Origin: Caldicoprobacter oshimai DSM 21659
GTDB lineage: Bacteria; Bacillota; Clostridia; Caldicoprobacterales; Caldicoprobacteraceae
DNA: 64,000 nt
Direction of reading: 5' to 3'
NCBI GenBank assembly: GCA_000526435.1
Contig: JAGB01000002.1
Coordinates: 62,001 to 126,000 of the forward strand
The notes below the pieces were generated by a model, which was not told the origin of the DNA, searched no databases, and was given only the letters and a program-made list of their open reading frames with translations. A program made the translations under genes and the position numbers. Position 1 is the first letter of the stretch. Each line of letters opens with the position of its first letter. Of the stretch, positions 37,749-45,475 are shown in pieces.

Positions 37749-37810
37749 ATCTATTCCGCCTCTTATCAAATTTTTATAATCAATGCTTGTACGAATTAAC
37801 CTTAAATAGA

Positions 37811-37839
37811 ATTATACTATATCTGCCACAATTTGTGAA
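37811..37839 (-). promoter_or_regulatory. Probable sigma-A promoter of the BREX operon
   Basis: On the minus strand, TTCACA (37839-37834) and TATAAT (37816-37811) are separated by 17 bases, about 60 bases before the brxF start. The position next to the divergent mntA gene makes cross-regulation possible. Confidence 0.6.
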
Positions 37840-37918
37840 TAAAATCGGGGTTTTCGACTGTTTTTTCGAATCAAAATAAGGTAAAATAGTAGTAATAAAA
37901 AAGCAAAGGTGAACAGGC

Positions 37919-38353
37919 ATGGACATACAGAGCATAATAGAAAAACTTCAATCCTATTTCAAAAACCAAGGAGACGTAATAACGGCCTACCTTTTCGGCT
38001 CCACTGTTAAAAGTAAGGCAAGAAACATCAGCGATGTTGATATAGCGGTTCTATTTGACGGAAAAAGAAGCACAATATATCGATTCAATAGAAAACTTGA
38101 AATAGCCGGGGAATTGGAAGAGCTGCTCAACGCCAGAGTAGACGTAGTGGATTTAGAAAGCGCTGACCCATTTTTCTTACGCCAAATAATGCTTAACAAG
38201 ATACTACTGGTAGACAAGAATATCGACAAGCGAGTAGCTTTCGAAGTAAAAAAACGCAGAGAATACTTCAATATGCAGCCTTCTTATGAACTATACTATT
38301 CGCAAGCTTTAAAGCGGCTAGAAAAGAAACGGAGTGACATACACCGTGGTTGA
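37919..38353 (+). CDS. mntA: MNT-domain nucleotidyltransferase antitoxin (MntA-like)
   Basis: A 144-residue MntA-type protein. GSx10DxD is intact: Gly27-Ser28 and Asp39-x-Asp41 in GSTVKSKARNISDVDIAV, with a further Asp in RVDVVDLES. It should transfer AMP from ATP to a Tyr of the partner HEPN protein. AGGTG precedes the ATG. It is divergent from brxF, with 149-170 bases between them, and overlaps its partner gene by 8 bases. A second pair of the same kind but a different subfamily lies inside the BREX operon. Confidence 0.88.
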   Translation: MDIQSIIEKLQSYFKNQGDVITAYLFGSTVKSKARNISDVDIAVLFDGKRSTIYRFNRKLEIAGELEELLNARVDVVDLESADPFFLRQIMLNKILLVDKNIDKRVAFEVKKRREYFNMQPSYELYYSQALKRLEKKRSDIHRG

Positions 38354-38768
38354 AAAATCGGTAATTACCAGGAGGCTGGCATACCTGGACGAATATTGCA
38401 GGGACCTTGAGGAGGCAAGGACAAAAGTAAGCTGGGAACAGTTTTCAAATGATAAAGTTGTGAGACGTTACATTGAAAGAACTTTACATATGGCCATCGA
38501 AGCGTGCATCGATATAGCAAATCATATAATTGCTTACCACGGCTATAGAGAACCTGAAAGCAACAGGGAATTATTTCAAATATTGATGGAACAAGGAATT
38601 ATCCCCAATAAGCTTGCCGAAAATCTTAAAAAAATGGCTCAGTTTCGTAATATTATAGTAAATGATTATATACGAATACAGCCCGAAATAGTATATGCGA
38701 TTTTGAAAAACAATCTTACAGACATAATCGAATATGCGAACATTGTTAAAGAGAAATTCCTTCGATAA
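38346..38768 (+). CDS. hepT: HepT-like HEPN protein with altered catalytic motif
   Basis: A 140-residue HepT/DUF86-type protein (EKSVITRRLAYLDEYCRDL; HMAIEACIDIANHIIA; ELFQILMEQGII). The usual Rx4HxY motif reads RNIIVNDY: Arg101 and Tyr108 remain but the catalytic His is Asn106, codon AAT at 38661-38663. A single C-to-A change would explain it. The protein is otherwise full length, so it may be an inactive RNase, a detoxified relic or a binding partner only. I prefer GTG 38346 (GGAG 11 bases upstream) over GTG 38334, by comparison with the family start. Confidence 0.85.
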   Translation: MVEKSVITRRLAYLDEYCRDLEEARTKVSWEQFSNDKVVRRYIERTLHMAIEACIDIANHIIAYHGYREPESNRELFQILMEQGIIPNKLAENLKKMAQFRNIIVNDYIRIQPEIVYAILKNNLTDIIEYANIVKEKFLR

Positions 38769-38916
38769 CATTGATGTATCCTTGGCTTTATTCGTATTTT
38801 TGATGGGATATAGTATGAATTACTACTATACTCAATAGCATGTTTTTTGTTTTCTAACACCTTTTTATAATGCGAGGGAGGTATGAAATTTGTAATTGAA
38901 TTGGAGGAGATTAGAT

Positions 38917-39876
38917 ATGAGAAAATGGCTGGCCATAATCATTATAGTACTGTTCATCATTCCTTCTTGCCAGAAAGACGTATCAAACGACAAAAATTCA
39001 ATTACAAGAGGTCAGGATAACCTGCTGAATTCAAATACTTTGGGTAAAACGCCTTATGAAACAAACTCCTCTACTGATACGGTTGTTCCCAATCCGCATG
39101 GTCAACGGAATAATATGAACTTGATTATAAATCCGTTGGGAAGGACAATAGAGGATAGAATCAATCCTCCGGAAGGATTTGAACGCATAAAAGTAGAAGA
39201 AGGATCATTTGGATATTACTTGAGGACCCTCCCTTTAAAACCCCATGGCTCAAAGGTTAAGTATTACGACGGAAGGGAAAAGAATCACGATGTACATGAA
39301 GCGGTAATAGATATGGATATAGGTGACAAGGACCTGCAGCAATGCGCTGATGCAGTAATTCGATTAAGAGCGGAATATTTATACAAGCAGAAGCAGTATG
39401 ATAAGATTCATTTTAACTTTACAAACGGCTTTAACGCCGAATTTGTCAAATGGATGCACGGCTACAGGATAGTAGTAACCGGCAATAAAGCAAACTGGGT
39501 GAAGACTTCTGCCTATTCTGATGATTATAACACTTTTCGGAGATATCTTGATACTGTATTCTCTTATGCAGGCACATTATCTTTATCTAAAGAGATGAAA
39601 CCTGTTATGATAGAGGATATGGAAATTGGCGATGTATTCATCCAGGGAGGCAGTCCAGGGCACTGTGTTATAGTGGTGGATATGGCCATGCACGCCCAGA
39701 CTGGAGAGAAGCTGTTTTTGCTGGCTCAAAGCTACATGCCTGCGCAGGATATCCATATTCTAAAAAATCTCCAGGATCCGCAAATTAGTCCATGGTATTC
39801 CATTAAATTTGGCAATACATTAATTACACCTGAATGGACATTTAAGAGAACAGATCTTAAGCGTTTTTTAAATTGA
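38917..39876 (+). CDS. DUF4846 lipoprotein
   Basis: A 319-residue secreted lipoprotein. The start ATG 38917 follows GGAGGAG by eight bases; the in-frame TTG at 38896 is discarded. MRKWLAIIIIVLFIIPSC is a lipoprotein signal with lipidated Cys18. A low-complexity Asn/Ser linker follows, then the DUF4846 domain (PEGFERI; LRTLPLKPHGSKVKYYDG; VIDMDIGDKDLQQCADAVIRL; GSPGHCVIVVDMA). The conserved Cys-His and Asp residues of this domain suggest a cysteine-peptidase-like fold, but the activity is unproved. The 216 bases downstream carry no supported gene. Confidence 0.85.
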   Translation: MRKWLAIIIIVLFIIPSCQKDVSNDKNSITRGQDNLLNSNTLGKTPYETNSSTDTVVPNPHGQRNNMNLIINPLGRTIEDRINPPEGFERIKVEEGSFGYYLRTLPLKPHGSKVKYYDGREKNHDVHEAVIDMDIGDKDLQQCADAVIRLRAEYLYKQKQYDKIHFNFTNGFNAEFVKWMHGYRIVVTGNKANWVKTSAYSDDYNTFRRYLDTVFSYAGTLSLSKEMKPVMIEDMEIGDVFIQGGSPGHCVIVVDMAMHAQTGEKLFLLAQSYMPAQDIHILKNLQDPQISPWYSIKFGNTLITPEWTFKRTDLKRFLN

Positions 39877-40092
39877 ATTTTTTTCCAGTTAGCATTGCAA
39901 AAAACGGTCGGTTTATTTCTGAACAATCAGAACCCTTGTAATCCAACTATACTGCATATCATAATAAATCTGAAGCGACGGTTTTAGATGGAAGAAAATG
40001 AAACAGGCAAGCTTAAATTAACCACAATATTTGTAGATTAAGAGTGAGTAAAGGGGAATTGTTCAAAATGAGAATTGAAGAACTTGACGTAA

Positions 40093-40623
40093 TCAAAACA
40101 TATTCCCCAACACCCTCTCATGAATCTCCAGAGCCTTCCTGTCCCACAGGACAAATCGGATTACCTTTATCGATTTAAGCGAAGGAATCAGCTCAAATAT
40201 CGCTTCAAACGCCACCCTGGCGGCCTCCTCCATAGGATATCCGAATATACCGGTTGAAATGGCAGGAAAAGCTATGGAGGTTATGCCGTGCTGTTCAGCC
40301 AACTTCAGCGCGTTTCTGTAACAGTCAGCCAGCAGCTTATCAGAAGGCTGGTCAACGCCATATACCGGCCCAAGGCAGTGGATGACATAGCGGTTGGGCA
40401 GGTTGTGTCCACCGGTTATAACGGCTTGTCCAGGCTTTATGGGCGCCAGAGGCCTACACTCCTCGGCCAGGCCAGGCCCGGCTGCCCGATGAATAGCACC
40501 GGCGACGCCTCCTCCAGGCATGAGCTGAGCATTAGCTGCATTCACTATTGCATCAAAACCTTCCTGTTTGGTTATATCCCCCTGAACGCACTCAATCTTC
40601 ACGCCGTGTATGACCTTTTCCAT
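40093..40623 (-). CDS. Macrodomain protein, O-acetyl-ADP-ribose deacetylase type
   Basis: A 176-residue stand-alone macrodomain of the MacroD/YmdB kind. The ADP-ribose site is visible: GDITKQEGFDAIVNAAN, GGGVAGAIHRAAG and the later loop ISTGIFGYP. These enzymes hydrolyse O-acetyl-ADP-ribose and remove ADP-ribose from acidic residues. I start at ATG 40623 (MEKVIHGVKI), preceded by GGAGGGA; the earlier in-frame ATG at 40677 adds an unconserved extension. Monocistronic. Confidence 0.9.
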   Translation of the reverse strand: MEKVIHGVKIECVQGDITKQEGFDAIVNAANAQLMPGGGVAGAIHRAAGPGLAEECRPLAPIKPGQAVITGGHNLPNRYVIHCLGPVYGVDQPSDKLLADCYRNALKLAEQHGITSIAFPAISTGIFGYPMEEAARVAFEAIFELIPSLKSIKVIRFVLWDRKALEIHERVLGNMF

Positions 40624-40828
40624 AGACGTATCCCTCCAACAAAAAGTATTGTCAATATTTCTGTGCGTACAAAACAACCAGTGTTATTGCGTTTTCGCCG
40701 CCATCACTATAATCCCATTAATATCCAGTAAAGCGCAGTAACAAATTCCTACGCCCCTTATGTGAAGTATATATTCAAGTGCATTCAAAGAGAGCACGAC
40801 AGCATGATAAATAAAGCCATCAAACACG

Positions 40829-41095
40829 CTACTTGGCGTACTTGTCAATGAGCTCCATTATCTCATTTACCTTTTCCTCGCCATGGCCCTCGGTGAATGC
40901 TTGCCTGACGCAGTTCTTTATGTGCTGATCCAGTATTTTCAGGTTTGCCTTTTTGAGCAAAGCCTGTACCGCCAGTATCTGCTTGGATATATCGACGCAG
41001 TACCGATCGTCCTCTACCATTTTGATTATGCCATCGATCTGACCTCTTGAGGTTTTCAAAAGATTGAGCACCTGCCGCCTTGTATTGTCGTCCAT
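40829..41095 (-). CDS. csoR: CsoR-type copper-sensing repressor
   Basis: An 88-residue helical DUF156 protein with the CsoR Cu(I) ligands Cys33, His58 and Cys62 (RYCVDIS, DQHIKNCV). CsoR tetramers leave DNA when Cu(I) binds. Start ATG 41095 (MDDNTRRQVL) is favoured over the in-frame ATG 41119. It is divergent from bioY and not in the copper operon, but a CsoR-type palindrome lies in front of copA at 45316-45340, its probable target 4 kb away. Confidence 0.88.
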   Translation of the reverse strand: MDDNTRRQVLNLLKTSRGQIDGIIKMVEDDRYCVDISKQILAVQALLKKANLKILDQHIKNCVRQAFTEGHGEEKVNEIMELIDKYAK

Positions 41096-41177
41096 AACGC
41101 TCACTCCCGTATCCGTCAATCAAATACATTTTACCACATTTTATACCATTTATGATATCTTGTTCATTAATTTTCTA

Positions 41178-41206
41178 TTGACTTTTTTTATCATTTAGAG
41201 TATTTT
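41178..41206 (+). promoter_or_regulatory. Probable promoter of bioY
   Basis: TTGACT (41178-41183) and TATTTT (41201-41206) are 17 bases apart, about 35 bases before the TTG start. Half of a BirA-like operator (TTGTAAACC) lies at about 41217, but its mirror half is not visible. Confidence 0.5.
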
Positions 41207-41240
41207 ATAAATAAATTGTAAACCATGGAGGTGTTTTAAG

Positions 41241-41780
41241 TTGACAATCAGAACCATAGTACAAGCTGCCTTGCTAGCAACCATCACAGCCGTCTTGGCC
41301 CAGATTGCCATACCCCTTCCCGGCGGTGTTCCCTTTACTCTCCAGGTCTTCGGAGTTTTTTTAGGCATATTTTTGCTGGGCAAAAAGGCATTTTGGGGAA
41401 TGCTTACATATTTACTTCTGGGAGCTATAGGACTGCCGGTGTTTGCTCAAGCTCAAGGAGGCATAGGCATCATACTGGGGCCAACGGGCGGATACATTGC
41501 AGGGTTCGTCATAAGCGGATTAGTTGGCGGATACATTGTAGAACTCGCCAAATTCAGTTTAAAAGGTAAGATTTTAGGGCTGCTGGTTTCTCTAGTCATA
41601 ATATATTTCACCGGAACAGTGCAGTTGGCTTTTACAACCAAATCATCCATAGGTGAGGCTTTGGCAGTCGGTACCTTGCCCTTCATTCCTTTGGACATAC
41701 TAAAAGGGGTCATAGCCATCGTTTTGTCAAAATACATAGATAGGGCACTACCTAGGGCAGGTGTTAATATCAATGGTTAG
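41241..41780 (+). CDS. bioY: Biotin transporter substrate-binding subunit BioY
   Basis: A 179-residue membrane protein of the BioY family, the S component of an ECF biotin importer. Six hydrophobic segments can be read. Family markers are IPLPGGVPFTLQVFGVFLG and GPTGGYIAGFV. The start is TTG 41241, preceded by GGAGG with normal spacing. No ECF ATPase or T component lies nearby, so it must use shared ones encoded elsewhere or work alone. The end overlaps the DUF1284 gene by 8 bases. Confidence 0.93.
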   Translation: MTIRTIVQAALLATITAVLAQIAIPLPGGVPFTLQVFGVFLGIFLLGKKAFWGMLTYLLLGAIGLPVFAQAQGGIGIILGPTGGYIAGFVISGLVGGYIVELAKFSLKGKILGLLVSLVIIYFTGTVQLAFTTKSSIGEALAVGTLPFIPLDILKGVIAIVLSKYIDRALPRAGVNING

Positions 41781-42165
41781 CCTAAGGGCGCATCACCTTC
41801 TATGTTTTCTGGGATTTCGCGGTTTGGGTTACAACCACCGGTTCATTCAAAACTTCTCTCGTATTCGAGCCCAAATTCTCGGGAGCCCTGAGCTTATACT
41901 TAAACTTGAAGTTCACGCAGACGATATCTGCAAAAGTTGTCCCAAATTACTCAATGGTCTTTGTATTAATAATGATAAGGTGAGAAAAAAAGACGAATTT
42001 ATCATAGACTTTTTAACCACCGATAAAATTACCGTAAAAAACGCCTACCAAAGGATAAAAACCTTGGAAGAAGAGAAATTCAAAAACTTGTGTCAAAACT
42101 GTGAGTGGTACGGCTTGGGCTTCTGCCTTGAGGGGTTCCGCAAGATGAAACAAAATGAAAACTGA
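41773..42165 (+). CDS. DUF1284 protein, cysteine-rich
   Basis: A 130-residue protein starting MVSLRAHHLLCFLGFRGLGY, the DUF1284 signature. Three paired cysteine clusters (CKSCPKLLNGLC; CQNCEWYGLGFC) suggest metal or Fe-S binding. Function unknown. ATG 41773 lies within the last codons of bioY with AGGTG upstream; the in-frame ATG at 41761 is less likely. Translational coupling to bioY hints at a link, though the domain is also found elsewhere. Confidence 0.85.
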   Translation: MVSLRAHHLLCFLGFRGLGYNHRFIQNFSRIRAQILGSPELILKLEVHADDICKSCPKLLNGLCINNDKVRKKDEFIIDFLTTDKITVKNAYQRIKTLEEEKFKNLCQNCEWYGLGFCLEGFRKMKQNEN

Positions 42166-42171
42166 ATCTTT

Positions 42172-42209
42172 AACCCGTAAGCTGGAGAGACCCTCCGGGC
42201 TTACGGGTT
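42172..42209. terminator. Hairpin after DUF1284, possible bidirectional terminator
   Basis: AACCCGTAAGC and GCTTACGGGTT form an 11-bp stem around a 16-base loop, seven bases after the DUF1284 stop. There is no T-run on the plus side, so termination is likely but not certain. It separates the bioY unit from the convergent copA-copZ unit. Confidence 0.5.
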
Positions 42210-42261
42210 ACAATAAACCGATGCCAACAAAAATAAATCGATAATAAACTTACGTAAAAAA

Positions 42262-42471
42262 CTATTCTATCTTCACAACCTCGTATCCTGCCTCTTCTAT
42301 TGCATTCTTTATTTCACTGTCATCGATTTGGCGGTCTGCTTCAACAATGGCATATTTGCCCTTTAAATCCACGTCAACCGTTTTCACGCCGGGTATTTCC
42401 TTAAGCGCCTCAGTAACGTGGTTTACGCAGTGCTGGCAGGACATCCCTTCGATAAATATCTTCTTTCCCAT
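42262..42471 (-). CDS. copZ: Copper chaperone CopZ
   Basis: A 69-residue heavy-metal-associated domain with the GMSCQHC site (Cys12, Cys15). The ferredoxin-like fold pattern is complete (VNHVTEALKEIPGVKTVDVD). It carries Cu(I) to the CopA ATPase. It is the second gene of the copA-copZ unit, 141 bases after copA. The start has a GGGGGT site. Confidence 0.9.
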   Translation of the reverse strand: MGKKIFIEGMSCQHCVNHVTEALKEIPGVKTVDVDLKGKYAIVEADRQIDDSEIKNAIEEAGYEVVKIE

Positions 42472-42612
42472 AAAAACACCCCCTTTCTAAAATTTTCTAT
42501 CCCAATCTTTGATCATTTTTCATCTTTTTGCTCTATGCTTTGATGATCCCCAAATCCAGCATAATCCTCAAAGCAAGCACTACATTGGGTGGCCTACTGA
42601 AAATAATGCGTA

Positions 42613-45078
42613 TCAATCCAGTCTGGGTTTAAACCTCTTAAGCCTCAAGGCGTTTGTCACAACCGATACCGAGCTTAATGCCATGGCCAATGCCGCTATC
42701 ATGGGATTCAGCAAAGGCCCGCCGAACAGGTGCAAAACTCCGGCGGCTATGGGAATACCGGCAGTGTTGTATGCGAAGGCCCAAAACAGGTTCTGCTTGA
42801 TGTTTCTGATAGTCGCTTTGCTGAGCTGTATTGCCGCCGGTACATCCATCAAATCGCTCTTCATAAGCACAATATCGGCCGATTCCATGGCCACATCAGT
42901 ACCCGACCCTATAGCGATCCCTACATCTGCTTGCACCAGAGCCGGAGCGTCGTTGATGCCGTCACCCACCATTGCAACCTTCCTGCCCTGTTCCTGAAGC
43001 CTTTTGACTTCGTTGGCCTTATCCTGAGGCAGCACCTCGGCCAGCACCATGTCTATACCCACCTGCTTTGCTATGGCCTGAGCGGTTCGAGCGTTATCCC
43101 CGGTTATCATTACCACCTTTATGCCCATTTTGTGAAGCTGTTCTACTGCTTTTCTGCTTGTAGGCTTTATGACGTCGGATACCGCTATGATGCCGGCAAG
43201 CTTACCATCCACGGCAACGAACATGGGCGTCTTGCCCTCTTCGGCCAGCCTGTCGTACTCCTGCTGAAGCGTAATCTCGACATTCCTATCCTCCATAAGC
43301 TTCCTGTTGCCCAAAAGGACCTGCTTGCCCTGGGTGACTACCTCGATGCCCTGACCCGGGATGGCTTCAAAGCTTTCTACCCAAGCAAGCTCCATGTTCC
43401 TTTCCCTGGCACTTCTTACAATGGCCTCACCCAGTGGATGCTCGGACGCCACTTCGGCCGAAGCCGACAGGCGCAGCAGTTCGTCCTGGCTGATAAAACC
43501 GCTTGTTATAATATCGGTCACCTTCGGTTTGCCTTCGGTTATGGTACCGGTCTTGTCCAGCACAACCGTATCTATCCTGTGCGCCATTTCAAGCGCCTCA
43601 CCACTTTTAATCAGTATACCATATTCGGCGCCTTTGCCAGTACTCACCATGATGGCGGTGGGAGTTGCAAGGCCGAGAGCACACGGGCAGGCTATCACCA
43701 GCACTGATATGAATATCGTGAGGGCGAAGATAGCCGATTCACCCGTCAGAATCCAAGCCACGGCCGCGACAACCGCAATGGCGATGACCACCGGCACAAA
43801 GTATCCGGATATGACATCGGCCAGCTTGGCTATGGGCGCCTTGGAACCCTGTGCTTCCTCCACCAGCTTTATGATCTGGGCTAAAACGGTATCCTTGCCT
43901 ACTTTTGTGGCCTTCATCTTTATGGTACCGTTCTTGTTTATGCTGCCCCCTACCACTTTGCTGCCGGGCACTTTCTCCACCGGAATGCTCTCGCCAGTCA
44001 GCATGGACTCATCCACCGAGGTCCTCCCCTCTATAACTTCCCCGTCGACCGGAATCCTGTCCCCCGGCCTCACAAGCAGTATATCCCCTACCTCGACTTC
44101 TTCGACTGGAATCGTCAATTCCTTGTCCTCGTGTATAACCACCGCTGTCCTGGGCGAAAGGTCCATAAGCCTTCTTATGGCTTCGGAGGTCTTGCCCTTG
44201 GCGATGGACTCCAGGTATCTGCCAAGCAAGATCAAGGTGATTATAACGCCGGCCGATTCGAAATACAGGTTCATGGCATATTCGGTATGCCCGGTGGCTA
44301 TCCTGAATATGGCATAAACGCCGTACACAAACGCCGCGCTGGTACCTACCGCTATCAACGAATCCATATTGGGGTGGCGCCTTATCAGGTTACCAAAACC
44401 CACCGTATAAAATCTATAGCCCGCAACCACAATAGGGAGGGTAAGCAGCAGCTGAACCATAGAAAAATTCAAGGGATGCATATCGGGCATGATAACCTCG
44501 GGCAGCGGCAGCCCCAGCATGTGTCCCATGGCGATGTACAGAAGCGGCACCGCAAATATTATGGATACTAGCAACCTGGTCCTCAAATCCTTAAGCTCCC
44601 TTTGTCGGCGCAACTTCTCCTGATCGACCCGTTGCTCCCCGTCTTCCGCCTCCAGCGGTTTATACCCGGCCTTGATGATGGCCTGTTTTATTTCCGACAG
44701 CCGTATCATAGCAGGATTATATACTACCCTGGCCTTTTCTGTGGCTAAATTGACGCTTACCTCGTCAATACCGGGCAGCCTCTTTATGGCCCTTTCAATT
44801 GCCTTTGCACAGGCCGCACATGTCATCCCACCTATGGAGATACTTACCTCTCTTCTGCTGGGCTCCTCATCCTCCTGCACTCCATATCCGGCTTTTTCAA
44901 CCGCCTCTTTTATCCTGCTCAAATCCACTTTGCCTTCATCAAACTCCACCGTCAGCTTTTCGGTGGCAAAATTCACGCTGGCTGACTTTACGCCATCTAC
45001 TTTGCTGACGCTTCTCTCTATGGCCCTTGCGCATGCCGCGCACGTCATTCCAGTAATGCTGAAAGTCCGTTTTGCCAT
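42613..45078 (-). CDS. copA: Copper-exporting P1B-type ATPase CopA
   Basis: An 821-residue pump. Two N-terminal heavy-metal domains each carry MTCAAC (the first at residues 11-16, the second near 84). Then follow the TGES actuator motif, the intramembrane CPCALG of Cu(I) pumps, the phosphorylation site [11 protein letters not shown] and the GDGINDAP hinge. It expels Cu(I) from the cytoplasm. GAGGTG precedes the ATG. The leader between promoter and start is about 240 bases and holds a palindrome and five tandem repeats. Intact throughout. Confidence 0.95.
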   Translation of the reverse strand: MAKRTFSITGMTCAACARAIERSVSKVDGVKSASVNFATEKLTVEFDEGKVDLSRIKEAVEKAGYGVQEDEEPSRREVSISIGGMTCAACAKAIERAIKRLPGIDEVSVNLATEKARVVYNPAMIRLSEIKQAIIKAGYKPLEAEDGEQRVDQEKLRRQRELKDLRTRLLVSIIFAVPLLYIAMGHMLGLPLPEVIMPDMHPLNFSMVQLLLTLPIVVAGYRFYTVGFGNLIRRHPNMDSLIAVGTSAAFVYGVYAIFRIATGHTEYAMNLYFESAGVIITLILLGRYLESIAKGKTSEAIRRLMDLSPRTAVVIHEDKELTIPVEEVEVGDILLVRPGDRIPVDGEVIEGRTSVDESMLTGESIPVEKVPGSKVVGGSINKNGTIKMKATKVGKDTVLAQIIKLVEEAQGSKAPIAKLADVISGYFVPVVIAIAVVAAVAWILTGESAIFALTIFISVLVIACPCALGLATPTAIMVSTGKGAEYGILIKSGEALEMAHRIDTVVLDKTGTITEGKPKVTDIITSGFISQDELLRLSASAEVASEHPLGEAIVRSARERNMELAWVESFEAIPGQGIEVVTQGKQVLLGNRKLMEDRNVEITLQQEYDRLAEEGKTPMFVAVDGKLAGIIAVSDVIKPTSRKAVEQLHKMGIKVVMITGDNARTAQAIAKQVGIDMVLAEVLPQDKANEVKRLQEQGRKVAMVGDGINDAPALVQADVGIAIGSGTDVAMESADIVLMKSDLMDVPAAIQLSKATIRNIKQNLFWAFAYNTAGIPIAAGVLHLFGGPLLNPMIAALAMALSSVSVVTNALRLKRFKPRLD

Positions 45079-45144
45079 ATCTTATTTCACCTCTTTTATA
45101 TTTTCTTCTTTTGATTCGGTTGTGATTCCAACCAAATCATCATT

Positions 45145-45303
45145 GTGACCGTTTCGTAATTCGCAACATAATTATGACCATTTCATGATTCATAACATAC
45201 CTACCTATGGCCGTATCGTGATTGGCAACATAATTATAATAATTACAACCATTTCGTGATTCGTAACATAATTATGACCGCTTCATGATTTCTAACATAA
45301 CCA
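45145..45303. repeat. Five imperfect tandem repeats (about 30 nt) in the copA leader
   Basis: Units start near 45145, 45175, 45208, 45246 and 45275. The consensus is roughly TGACCGTTTCGTGATTCG followed by TAACATAATTA. No unique spacers separate the units, so this is not a CRISPR. The array lies between the copA promoter/operator and the copA start, hence in the transcribed leader. Possible roles are protein binding, RNA structure or simple expansion. Confidence 0.8.
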
Positions 45304-45315
45304 CAAATCCCAGAC

Positions 45316-45340
45316 TACCCTACCCTACCTAGGGTGGGGT
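45316..45340. promoter_or_regulatory. CsoR-type operator before copA
   Basis: An imperfect GC-rich palindrome, ACCCTACCCTACC then TAGGGTGGGGT, with the C-run/G-run form of known CsoR sites. It lies just downstream of the -10 box, where a bound CsoR would block transcription. Confidence 0.75.
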
Positions 45341-45349
45341 TGCAGTATA

Positions 45350-45379
45350 ATTATAACCCTTGGCTCTCACATTTGTCAA
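45350..45379 (-). promoter_or_regulatory. Sigma-A promoter of the copA-copZ operon
   Basis: On the minus strand, a perfect TTGACA (45379-45374) and a perfect TATAAT (45355-45350) are 18 bases apart. The CsoR palindrome begins ten bases downstream of the -10. Confidence 0.8.
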
Positions 45380-45436
45380 TATACCAATTCAATAAGGAAT
45401 CATCAAATCCTCAATTTTATTAAGAATTATATTAAA

Positions 45437-45470
45437 AAGAGCTGCCCCACCAACCAGTGAAGCAGCTCTT
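45437..45470 (-). terminator. Intrinsic terminator after the alpha-glucuronidase gene
   Basis: AAGAGCTGC and GCAGCTCTT form a 9-bp stem with a 16-base loop, six bases after the stop. On the minus strand the stem runs into TTTAATATAAT. Confidence 0.8.
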
Positions 45471-45475
45471 ATCAC

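Noticed and set aside
37853-37887. Promoter for mntA
   Set aside because: The best -35 and -10 candidates are about 23 bases apart; not convincing.
39988-40092. Short plus-strand frames (17 and about 36 codons) after the DUF4846 gene, one with a GGGGA site
   Set aside because: Too short, no homology I recognise, and the second runs into the macrodomain gene on the opposite strand. May be debris of a lost gene.
41213-41225. BirA operator before bioY
   Set aside because: Only one half-site (TTGTAAACC) is visible; the mirrored half is missing.
42730-44317. Two long plus-strand frames (about 320 codons each)
   Set aside because: They lie entirely inside copA on the other strand and overlap each other; copA is intact with all motifs.
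45145-45303. CRISPR array
   Set aside because: The repeats are directly tandem without unique spacers and vary in sequence; no cas genes are present in the window.
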